Shown here piece after piece: positions 13,646 through 20,496 of a stretch of 42,632 nucleotides of DNA; within the stretch, counting starts at the first letter, position 1, and every line of letters begins with the position of its first letter. The stretch covers positions 1-42,632 of the IMG/VR virus record IMGVR_UViG_3300043640_000226. One strand, written 5' to 3'. The position numbers and the translations under genes are program-made. The stretch comes from a virus. The notes under the pieces were generated by a model. The model was not told where the DNA came from, did not search any database, and saw only the letters and a program-made list of their open reading frames with translations.

Positions 13646-13924
13646 TCAGGGCTTGGCGTGCCGGGCAGCGGGCTCCGGGTATTCCGGCCGCCGAGCGTAC
13701 CCGAGCAGTACGCCGAATATCTTCTCGGGTGCGCCGCCCTCCGGGGATACTCTCTCCAGCAGCCGGAACACCAGGTAGTACGCGGCCGAGAATCCGGCCG
13801 TGACTACTGACGTGACCGTGGTCGAACTGAAGTCGACGCCGAGGCCGGTGAGGAACGTGAGAACCCACCCTGCGACGATGGGGACGACCGTGCGGGAGAG
13901 CGAGGGGAACAGGGAGAACGTCAT
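13646..13924 (-). CDS. Holin-like membrane protein (92 aa)
   Basis: A 92-residue protein with two hydrophobic segments (about 12-30 and 38-54), then LLERVSPEGG and a FGVLLGYARRPEYPEP tail. The YYLVFRLLER...LLGYARRP pattern is widespread in small membrane proteins next to actinophage endolysins and is often annotated as a holin. ATG 13922-13924 follows AGGAGG. It is immediately downstream of the endolysin gene and probably helps form the membrane lesion. Whether this or the protein at 14852-15187 is the true holin cannot be told. Confidence 0.8.
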   Translation of the reverse strand: MTFSLFPSLSRTVVPIVAGWVLTFLTGLGVDFSSTTVTSVVTAGFSAAYYLVFRLLERVSPEGGAPEKIFGVLLGYARRPEYPEPAARHAKP

Positions 13925-13941
13925 GCTGGGTGACCTCCTGG

Positions 13942-14859
13942 TCAGACGTTGGGAACCTGGAGCTTGGCCCACGAGGTTTCGCCGGGCCAGCCGTCGGCGT
14001 CGGTGCCGGTGTAGCCCAGGTGTTGCTGCCACTTCTTGTAGGAGGCACGGTCTACGTCGGTCCACTGGGGGCCGGGCCCGTCCTTGTACGCGGAGCAGCC
14101 TACCGCCACGAGCCGCTTGCCCATCGCGGTGACGACGGCCGACTTGGGCTCTTTCTTGAACCAGGCCGCACCCGGGAACGGTTCGAGCTTGGGCTTGGCC
14201 GGAGAACTGGCGGGCGGCGTGGACGCGGGGGGAGTGGCGGAACCGGCCTGCTTCAGGATCTCGGCCATCGGGAACGACCCGGGGTCGCCGTGGTAGTTCT
14301 CGGTCACGTGCTGATGGCCGCAGTGCCCCTTGAAGGACTCCCACTTGCTGGCCGACATCCGCACACCGTTGCTGGTGCCGTAGGACGAGGGGTACGCCTT
14401 GAAGGTGACGCCTGAGGTGAGCGGCACCTTATGGTTGACGTTGGCCCACTTGGCGAACGCGGCCAGGTCGCGGACGACCCAGTCCGGGAGGTCCGGCATG
14501 TACAGATGCTGGGTTGAGGCCCACTTCTTGTGAGAGGTCGGGTCGCAGGTGCCGACCACCTCTATCTGGCAGACGTTCAGGGTGTTGGTCTCGACGCCAC
14601 CCGCGCTGTTGACCAGGGCACGAGACGAGGTGTCGAAGTCGAAGTGCTGAACCCACTTGATCTTCTTGGCCGAGAAATCCGGTACGGCCGTGAAATTGGG
14701 GGCCTCGGACCCGCCGGAGTAGGTCGGCAGGCTGGTGCCCTCGGTCGAGTGCCACACGATGACGTTCGACTCCATCGAGTCGCCACCAAAGTTGTCCTGA
14801 TACCAGGACGAGCCGGAGGCCGTAGCGCCGGGGTACTTCTGGGGGCCTGTCTTAGCCAT
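13942..14859 (-). CDS. Endolysin: amidase with peptidoglycan-binding domain
   Basis: A 305-residue lysin. N-terminal Amidase_2-type domain: NVIVWHSTEGTSLPTY with the first metal-ligand histidine, QHFDFDTSSRALVN, CQIEVVGTC, and a later GHCGHQHVTENYHGDPG carrying further histidines. A Pro/Ser/Ala linker (ATPPASTPPASSPAKP) joins a C-terminal peptidoglycan-binding-like region (DRASYKKWQQHLGYTGTDAD). It should cut the amide between muramic acid and the stem peptide at the end of infection. ATG 14857-14859 has a strong AAGGAGG. No signal peptide, so release depends on the holin. Confidence 0.92.
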   Translation of the reverse strand: MAKTGPQKYPGATASGSSWYQDNFGGDSMESNVIVWHSTEGTSLPTYSGGSEAPNFTAVPDFSAKKIKWVQHFDFDTSSRALVNSAGGVETNTLNVCQIEVVGTCDPTSHKKWASTQHLYMPDLPDWVVRDLAAFAKWANVNHKVPLTSGVTFKAYPSSYGTSNGVRMSASKWESFKGHCGHQHVTENYHGDPGSFPMAEILKQAGSATPPASTPPASSPAKPKLEPFPGAAWFKKEPKSAVVTAMGKRLVAVGCSAYKDGPGPQWTDVDRASYKKWQQHLGYTGTDADGWPGETSWAKLQVPNV

Positions 14860-15187
14860 TGTTAGAACCCTCCTTGCGGCTGTGACGCCGCTTGATCTGG
14901 ATGCGCACAACACGGACGGTCTGGAATATCATTACTATTCCGATCGCCGCAACCACAACGATCCGGATCACACGCAGCACGGTGGATTCCGGAACGATGT
15001 GGACGACCGCGAAGGTGTACGCCGACAACGCCATGATGGCCGTTGCCGTGGTCATCATGATCCGGCCCTCGTACGACACCCACCAGCGGGCGAGGGCGGC
15101 GTAGGTCGCGATGAAGGCAAGGCAAGCGATGGCGGTTGCCAAGCTTACCCAGGCGTTCAGATCTACTAGGTTATCAAGTTTGCTCAT
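14852..15187 (-). CDS. Putative holin (111 aa, three membrane segments)
   Basis: A 111-residue protein with three hydrophobic segments (about 15-34, 44-64 and 72-92) and a basic tail ending KRRHSRKEGSNNG, the layout of a class I holin. It overlaps the endolysin start by 8 bases and the previous gene by 14, giving tight translational coupling. ATG follows GGGGGG at a longish distance. It most likely makes the membrane holes that release the endolysin. Confidence 0.75.
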   Translation of the reverse strand: MSKLDNLVDLNAWVSLATAIACLAFIATYAALARWWVSYEGRIMMTTATAIMALSAYTFAVVHIVPESTVLRVIRIVVVAAIGIVMIFQTVRVVRIQIKRRHSRKEGSNNG

Positions 15188-15431
15188 CTGGCGAGCCCCC
15201 CATTGCAGCTCTTATACCATCGGCGAAGTGGTTTCGCCTGCGTATCTCAGCGAGTGACGATACCACGCTCGTCACTGCCCCCCGCTGCTGTGTGGCCTCG
15301 TCGAATCTTGCGGCCGACTCGCGGTTGGCTGTCTCAGCCTCGCGCTGCTCTTCCAGGTTGTCCGGCTTGATCAGCCGTACTCTGTTATGCCGCTTACCTC
15401 GAAACCACACCACTGCCTGTACTCCCGTCAT
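15174..15431 (-). CDS. Small lysis-cassette protein (85 aa)
   Basis: An 85-residue protein with a basic N-terminus (WFRGKRHNRVR), a charged helix (LEEQREAETANRESAARFDE) and a closing EIRRRNHFADGIRAAMGG. The RNHF-A segment is typical of a small protein family found beside holins in actinophages (resembles DUF7620). ATG 15429-15431 follows GGAGGGG and overlaps the previous gene by 38 bases. The molecular role is unknown; location implies involvement in lysis or its timing. Confidence 0.7.
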   Translation of the reverse strand: MTGVQAVVWFRGKRHNRVRLIKPDNLEEQREAETANRESAARFDEATQQRGAVTSVVSSLAEIRRRNHFADGIRAAMGGSPDEQT

Positions 15432-15729
15432 CTGCTACATCCCCTCCGCCAGCAGGAAGGGCACGCAACACATGGTCGGCAGTTCGAGCCACCTCCATGA
15501 GGGTGCTAACCTGCCGGACCAATTCTTGATTGGTGTTGATCTGATGATCGTAAGCAGACTTCCACAAGTCGACCTCTTTTTGCTTCTCCGCCAACCGGGA
15601 ATCCCGGTCCTCCCGAGTGTCCTGCAGTGACCGCCTCGGAATGATCATGCCCATGCAGAACAGCAGGAACACGACCCCAAGGAGGGCAGTGGCGGAACCG
15701 GTGGCAAAAGGTATCTTGCTGAAGTCCAT
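15394..15729 (-). CDS. Membrane protein with coiled coil (111 aa)
   Basis: A 111-residue protein: one N-terminal membrane segment (ATALLGVVFLLFCMGMII), then PRR, then a long charged helix (EDRDSRLAEKQKEVDLWKSA) and VARTADHVLRALP. This topology recurs in actinophage lysis cassettes. It may be a holin partner or spanin-like tether for the Gram-positive envelope. ATG 15727-15729 follows AAGGG. It is the first gene of the lysis group after the terminator at 15811-15840. Confidence 0.75.
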   Translation of the reverse strand: MDFSKIPFATGSATALLGVVFLLFCMGMIIPRRSLQDTREDRDSRLAEKQKEVDLWKSAYDHQINTNQELVRQVSTLMEVARTADHVLRALPAGGGDVADDGSTGSGVVSR

Positions 15730-15810
15730 GCTCGGACCCTTCTAATGTCTGACTGTCGTGCGGTCGGGTCGTCTTGGTCCGTCCACGTTTCCTGCCTCTT
15801 TATACGGACG

Positions 15811-15840
15811 GAGGCCACCGGCAGTATCTCCGGCGGCCTC
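15811..15840 (-). terminator. Terminator ending the structural operon
   Basis: Stem GAGGCC/GGCCTC extended by CCGG/CCGG around a short loop. It separates the tail genes from the lysis cassette. Downstream a TATAAA (15799-15804) could be a -10 but has no clear -35. Confidence 0.6.
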
Positions 15841-15874
15841 TCGTGGCTGCTCCGGCCCGGGGTGCCAGGGACGG

Positions 15875-16126
15875 TCAGGTCTGGTCTTCGGTGCCCTCCG
15901 GAACGCTCACGCTGGGCGCCCCCCAGGTAGCTTGCACAACCAGCTGGGTGTACCGAAGCGCGGTCTCTCGCGAGGGGGTGTCCTCGAAGTTATTGCGGAT
16001 GAATTTGCCCAGGTCCTGGGCGCGCTGCGCCACCTGCTGCATGTTTGGGTCTGATATCGCGCCGGGGTCGGTCTCACCCGTGATCGGCGCGTCGACCGGG
16101 CTGTTGATTACCGGGTTGTCGCTCAT
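15875..16126 (-). CDS. Small tail-region protein (83 aa)
   Basis: An 83-residue protein with an acidic, proline-rich N-terminus (MSDNPVINSPVDAPITG) and a helical C-terminal half (MQQVAQRAQDLGKFIRNNFE). ATG 16124-16126 overlaps the stop of the preceding minor tail gene. It is the last gene of the head-tail operon, just before the terminator. No family recognised; a baseplate accessory is plausible from position. Confidence 0.7.
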   Translation of the reverse strand: MSDNPVINSPVDAPITGETDPGAISDPNMQQVAQRAQDLGKFIRNNFEDTPSRETALRYTQLVVQATWGAPSVSVPEGTEDQT

Positions 16127-16866
16127 GTCGCCGGGCTCTGCCTTCCTACCATCGAGAACGGAGCAAACTTGAGGGTGCCGGTGCCCGAAACGATCCGTCC
16201 TTGGATCTGAACTGTGGCAGGGATGGGGACTCCCTGCCATTCCCAGCTGGGCACGGGAAACACGTCGTCTATCGGCTCGCCGCTGGCCACGAAGGCATCT
16301 TCACCGTTGATCACTACTTTGATCTCACCAACAGCAGTTCCCGTGAACAGATACCCGACGTTGGCGTACAAGTACGGGTGCTGCAAGAACGCTAGTGCGC
16401 TGTGGCCCACGGTGAACGCGCTGCCAGAGGCCGCCGACACCCAGTTGGGGTGCGTGATGCCGACGGGTTGAGGCAACGGGAGTGGCACCCAGGGATTGGC
16501 CAGGCCGCCGTTGGCGATGTCGTCCGCGAAGACGATCCAGCCGCCCTTGTCGAAGATGCGTACGGGCTGGAGGCCGGTGCCCTCGCTGTTCCAGATGGCG
16601 AACGCCAGCGAGCCGTCCATCCGACGCATCACCACGCCCTGCTGGGTGGCTCCGTCTAGGTCCGGGTTCTGCTGTCCTACACGGAACAAACCCGTCCCGT
16701 CGGAATCTTCGACGATCAGCTGCCCGCCGCCCTTGACGCTAACCGATCCACCCACGATGGTGTTGAGGGCTGGCCGGATGTTCATCCGGCCGGACAGGTC
16801 GCGCACCAACCGCTCCAGTTTGCTGATGCGGTCGATCAGGTCCTGCGGCGTGTTGGGCGATGGCAT
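16123..16866 (-). CDS. Minor tail protein / possible receptor binder (247 aa)
   Basis: A 247-residue protein with a short N-terminal coiled coil (LIDRISKLERLVRDLSGRM) typical of trimeric tail fibres, then beta-rich segments (VGGSVSVKGGGQLIVEDSDG, FDKGGWIVFADD) and a C-terminal jelly-roll-like region. ATG 16864-16866 is coupled to the preceding gene through TGATG. Order in the tail module (after the hub protein) suggests a baseplate or tip fibre that touches the host surface. Confidence 0.75.
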   Translation of the reverse strand: MPSPNTPQDLIDRISKLERLVRDLSGRMNIRPALNTIVGGSVSVKGGGQLIVEDSDGTGLFRVGQQNPDLDGATQQGVVMRRMDGSLAFAIWNSEGTGLQPVRIFDKGGWIVFADDIANGGLANPWVPLPLPQPVGITHPNWVSAASGSAFTVGHSALAFLQHPYLYANVGYLFTGTAVGEIKVVINGEDAFVASGEPIDDVFPVPSWEWQGVPIPATVQIQGRIVSGTGTLKFAPFSMVGRQSPAT

Positions 16867-17972
16867 CAGTCGGTCTCCTCCAAGAAGAGCTGGGCAGTCT
16901 CCGGCTTGCCTCGCTCCGGTGGGGTGACCTTGAACCCGATGATCCGGTACCGGAAACTGGCACCCTCACTGTACCAGATGTCCTTTATGCGCACGCGCGC
17001 GGTAGTACCCAGGAGCGCGGGAGTCACGTTGTCGCCCAGCAGGATCGTGATGTCCGGGATCACCATCGGCCTACGGTACCGTTTGATGTCCGCCACCGCG
17101 TGCGTGTTCAGGGTGGCCAGGTCGGTCACCGTGTTGTAATCGCTGGACCCGTCCATCCGTGGCCAGCCGGTGTCGAGGTCGTCCGGGAACACGTACTGTT
17201 GGGACATCAGCGGGATCGAATCCTCGGACGCGTCCTGGTTGGTCGTTGCGCCTCGGGACTGCCAGAAGTTGGCGGTGGTCGTTCCGTCTGTCGGCAGTGA
17301 ATAGGTCAGGATGTGGCCAGGCGAGGTTAGCACCAGGTCGTTGGACCCGACCTCGATCTTGGGGTAACCCAGCTGCATCTCGCGTACGCGTCGGCCGTCA
17401 CTGCTGGAGTACGCCCGGATCCTCCATTCGAAGCCGCCGTCCACCTGACTCAGCAGGTCTAGCTGGTCCCGAACGTTCATCAGGTCGTAGCTCAGGTAGG
17501 TGCGGTCGCGGCCGACCAGGGAGAACGTCTCCTCGTAGGTCACGCCGATGTCGCCGCCGGTTTGGTTCTGGGCGTAGTCCAGGAGTTTGCGGGCGATTTC
17601 GAGCTGATCCTCGCCGACGAACGTGAGGGTTTCGAAAATCAGGCGGTGCGCGAAGTACGAGTCGAACGTGGACGCCTGGAACTGCAGGTTGACGAAGCCT
17701 CGGCCGTCCGTGGAGGGGGTGGCGGTCCACAGAATGCCGCCCCACCACACGTCCCGTCCGCGCACGATGTACACGGCCGTCCGTGCGGGGACGACGTTGG
17801 CACGCATTCGGGCAGCCACCCTGGCGTCAGTGACCTCAATGGTGCCCGAACACGTGCCCGTCTTGCCGATGTAGTCGTCGAACGAGAGGCCGGTCACCGG
17901 CAGCACGTCGAGCAGTTGGTCCGACCGCAGGTCGCAGATGATCACTCGATACGCGCTGTTGCTTACCGGCAT
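16866..17972 (-). CDS. Baseplate hub / tail-associated protein (368 aa)
   Basis: A 368-residue protein following the distal tail protein and two minor tail genes. The N-terminus (YRVIICDLRSDQLLDVLPVT, FDDYIGKTGTCSGTIEV) and VWWGGILWTATPS are typical of siphovirus Tal/gp27-like hub proteins that link the tube to the tip. No peptidase or lysozyme motif is evident. ATG follows AAGGAG. Confidence 0.8.
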   Translation of the reverse strand: MPVSNSAYRVIICDLRSDQLLDVLPVTGLSFDDYIGKTGTCSGTIEVTDARVAARMRANVVPARTAVYIVRGRDVWWGGILWTATPSTDGRGFVNLQFQASTFDSYFAHRLIFETLTFVGEDQLEIARKLLDYAQNQTGGDIGVTYEETFSLVGRDRTYLSYDLMNVRDQLDLLSQVDGGFEWRIRAYSSSDGRRVREMQLGYPKIEVGSNDLVLTSPGHILTYSLPTDGTTTANFWQSRGATTNQDASEDSIPLMSQQYVFPDDLDTGWPRMDGSSDYNTVTDLATLNTHAVADIKRYRRPMVIPDITILLGDNVTPALLGTTARVRIKDIWYSEGASFRYRIIGFKVTPPERGKPETAQLFLEETD

Positions 17973-17987
17973 CTCGTCGGCTCCTTA

Positions 17988-18446
17988 CTAGGCGGGGAGG
18001 AGAGCCAGGTACTCGCGCTCTTCCTGCATCAGGTCGATGATGGTCTCGTTGGCGCTGTCGACGCCAGCCTTGGCCCGCGCCATCTGCGCCTCGATCAGCT
18101 GACCGATCTGGTCCAGCCTGCTGAGAACCGGGCTGGCAGTCGGCGTACCGGGGTCGTCGGGTGCCTCGGGGTCGACACCAATGTCGCGCCAGTAGGGTTC
18201 CAAGAACCCGCCCTCGAACACGCCCTGGATGCGGTGGCTGACCGGATCTACAACGAGATAATAGCCGTTGTCCGCCGAGAAATGAGACCCGTCCGTGCCG
18301 TCTGCGGTAAAGTACCCGCCCTCGGTCGAGATAGTGTAGAAGCTCGTGTCGACGTCGTTGCGGATCTCTTCCTCCAACTCCGTGCCGACGTAGCTGGAGT
18401 GCCAAAGGTACTGGTTGTAAACCTTGAATACAGGCTGAACGGCCAT
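17988..18446 (-). CDS. Minor tail protein (152 aa)
   Basis: A 152-residue protein with aromatic-rich beta segments at the N-terminus (FKVYNQYLWHSSYVG, GGYFTADGTDGSHFSADNGY) and a C-terminal helix (LSRLDQIGQLIEAQMARAKA). ATG 18444-18446 follows GGGAGA. It lies between two minor tail genes. No defined family; a structural baseplate role is inferred from position. Confidence 0.75.
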   Translation of the reverse strand: MAVQPVFKVYNQYLWHSSYVGTELEEEIRNDVDTSFYTISTEGGYFTADGTDGSHFSADNGYYLVVDPVSHRIQGVFEGGFLEPYWRDIGVDPEAPDDPGTPTASPVLSRLDQIGQLIEAQMARAKAGVDSANETIIDLMQEEREYLALLPA

Positions 18447-18467
18447 GCGTGCGTCTCCCTGCTGTGG

Positions 18468-19592
18468 TTACTGGATGAAAGTGAACTGGATTCGGAGATT
18501 GGTGCCGGACGAGCCGTTGATGGACGCGGTGGTGGTGCGGACAGACACCAGGCCGTCAGTACCCAGAACCATGCCACCACACGCGTTGCCGTCGTCCCAA
18601 AAGCCCACGGTGGGGTTGATAACGGGTCGCCAGGCGGCGTTGACCGTGCCCACCTGCACATCGATCAGGGTGATGCCCAGGGTGGAGCCCCCGCCGTCGC
18701 TGTTGCTGAACACAGCCGGAAGCAGTGTGCCGCTTCGGGTGATCGACATGTTCAGGGTGGTGACGCCGTTGGTTCGACGGAATACCAAAGGGGCAGTGGG
18801 GGAGAACGACCAGCCGCTTTGCAGGGCGAACATGCTGGTGGCGGTGGTCTGCTCGATTTCCGACTGGAACACGTTGGGCGTGACGATCAGGTTGGTGCCG
18901 CCGCGCTGGAACTCGACGTCGCCGATGGCCAACGCACCGCTGCTCTCCACCCGGAAGGTAGAGTCCCAGACGCTGCCGTTGAAACGGCTCAGGCTGCCCG
19001 AGGCTCCGCCGGAGTCGCGCCACTGCCCTGCGTAAGCCCCGAACGTGGTGGTGCCGACCGAGATCCCGCCGACGGCCACCGTGTAGTCGCGGACGTCCTC
19101 GACGTCGCTGTCCCAGTCGATCCCGCCACCTCCCGCGCTGACTCCCGCTCGCACGGTGACGTTCCACAGGCGGAGACTGGAAGCGGTGGGGAGTTCCGGT
19201 GGGGCCGGGTTGGTGCCCGCTACGCCTCGCACCAACTCGATGATGACCGAGGTCTCGCTGCTGGTGTCGTACAGGTCGTCTCGGACGACGATGCACACCG
19301 AGTCGATGCGGGCTTGAGAGTCGCCGTCCGAGAAGCCAACCGGTTCGGGTGCGGTGATCACTACCGGGTAACAGCCCTGGGAGTCCAGCCCCTGGACCAC
19401 CGCCCGGCCGATCTCGATCTGAGCCGACATTGAGCCCGTGCTGGTCAGGTTCATCGGGTTTCCGGCGGTGGGGATCACGCCGTTCCAGGTGGACAGCGCG
19501 GACGTACCGGAGGTCATTGTGCCGATCGGGGCCAGCCGGGTGTCCTCGCGCGTCTGATCGTTGTTGATGTGCCAGACGGATCGGATGGTCAT
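18468..19592 (-). CDS. Minor tail / baseplate protein (374 aa)
   Basis: A 374-residue, threonine/serine/glycine-rich, beta-dominated protein. It starts MTIRSVWHINNDQT at ATG 19590-19592 with GGAGG upstream; the same frame stays open far upstream but has a shadow-like composition there. Segments such as SVIIELVRGVAG and DYTVAVGGISVGTTTFG suggest beta-sandwich folds. It follows the distal tail gene, so it is probably an upper baseplate component or receptor-binding protein. Confidence 0.75.
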   Translation of the reverse strand: MTIRSVWHINNDQTREDTRLAPIGTMTSGTSALSTWNGVIPTAGNPMNLTSTGSMSAQIEIGRAVVQGLDSQGCYPVVITAPEPVGFSDGDSQARIDSVCIVVRDDLYDTSSETSVIIELVRGVAGTNPAPPELPTASSLRLWNVTVRAGVSAGGGGIDWDSDVEDVRDYTVAVGGISVGTTTFGAYAGQWRDSGGASGSLSRFNGSVWDSTFRVESSGALAIGDVEFQRGGTNLIVTPNVFQSEIEQTTATSMFALQSGWSFSPTAPLVFRRTNGVTTLNMSITRSGTLLPAVFSNSDGGGSTLGITLIDVQVGTVNAAWRPVINPTVGFWDDGNACGGMVLGTDGLVSVRTTTASINGSSGTNLRIQFTFIQ

Positions 19593-19606
19593 GTTGTGCG
19601 GTCCTC

Positions 19607-20491
19607 CTACCAGAACGCCGAGCGCCAGGTGACCGTTAGGGTCGACGCCGGATCGGGGGGTGAATCGGTCGAGCGGAACGACAGGGACGATGACCCGGGC
19701 GGGAAGACGAACGACCCTTCGGGGGTGCTGCGCGTTGTGGCCGTGTACAGGCGGTTGGCCTGGGTACCGTTCAGTGTAACAGTACCTGCGTTGGTGTCGA
19801 TGAACAGGGTGTCGGTGTCGCTCAACGTCAGGTCGTACTCTAGCAGGTCTCCTGTGTTGACGTTGGTGACGGAGGGCGTGGAGCACGGGCCCTTGATCGT
19901 GATCGTCGGGTGGGTGCCGGTGTCGCCCTCGTTGGTGGCGGACAGGCTGCCGGACGACCCAGTCTCGCCCCACGCCAGCGGGAACGCCAGCGGCCAGGAC
20001 AATCCGGCCTCCTGCTCCGGCAGGTGGGCCGAGGCCGAATTCTCGGCCAGGCTGTACCGCCGGGGGTCGGTGGCCAGGAACTGGATCGAGCCCTTGGTGT
20101 ACCCGACCCGGTTGGTACGGGTGACCGTGGTCGTCCGGCGGGTGCAGCGGGCGAACACCACCTCGGGTGCGTCGTCGTCCAACTGCACCACGAGCGGGAT
20201 CTCATCCATGAGATCTATTGTGCACGCCGCGTTCAATTCGCGGACCGCCGCCGTCATCTGGCCGGGCTCGGTCTTGATGATGGTCGACAACGTGATGGTG
20301 CGGGATTGGGCGTAGTGGACGCCGGGCCACGCGCCGTGGTCGCTGGCGCGCATGACCGTACCGGAGTCGATGGCCGGACTGTCCTCCCAGCCCTCCAGCG
20401 CGTCCCACTTGAACCGGGTGCCCGGCCCGAACAGGAAGTTCCCGTACTGGATGTGGCCGGGCCGAGACCCCAACCAGGAGATTGGTGCCAC
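19607..20491 (-). CDS. Distal tail protein (294 aa)
   Basis: A 294-residue protein immediately after the tape measure gene, the standard place of the distal tail (Dit) protein that caps the tube and starts the baseplate. It has a beta-rich N-terminal half (YGNFLFGPGTRFKWDALEGW, RTITLSTIIKT) and a galectin-like C-terminal half. Start is GTG 20489-20491; GAGGAGG, which overlaps the tape measure stop, lies at proper distance. A few extra in-frame codons upstream are not needed. Confidence 0.82.
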   Translation of the reverse strand: MAPISWLGSRPGHIQYGNFLFGPGTRFKWDALEGWEDSPAIDSGTVMRASDHGAWPGVHYAQSRTITLSTIIKTEPGQMTAAVRELNAACTIDLMDEIPLVVQLDDDAPEVVFARCTRRTTTVTRTNRVGYTKGSIQFLATDPRRYSLAENSASAHLPEQEAGLSWPLAFPLAWGETGSSGSLSATNEGDTGTHPTITIKGPCSTPSVTNVNTGDLLEYDLTLSDTDTLFIDTNAGTVTLNGTQANRLYTATTRSTPEGSFVFPPGSSSLSFRSTDSPPDPASTLTVTWRSAFW

Positions 20492-20496
20492 TGCGG

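Noticed and set aside
17562-19433. 623-codon plus-strand frame
   Set aside because: Crosses three minus-strand tail genes and their boundaries; no promoter or ribosome binding site.
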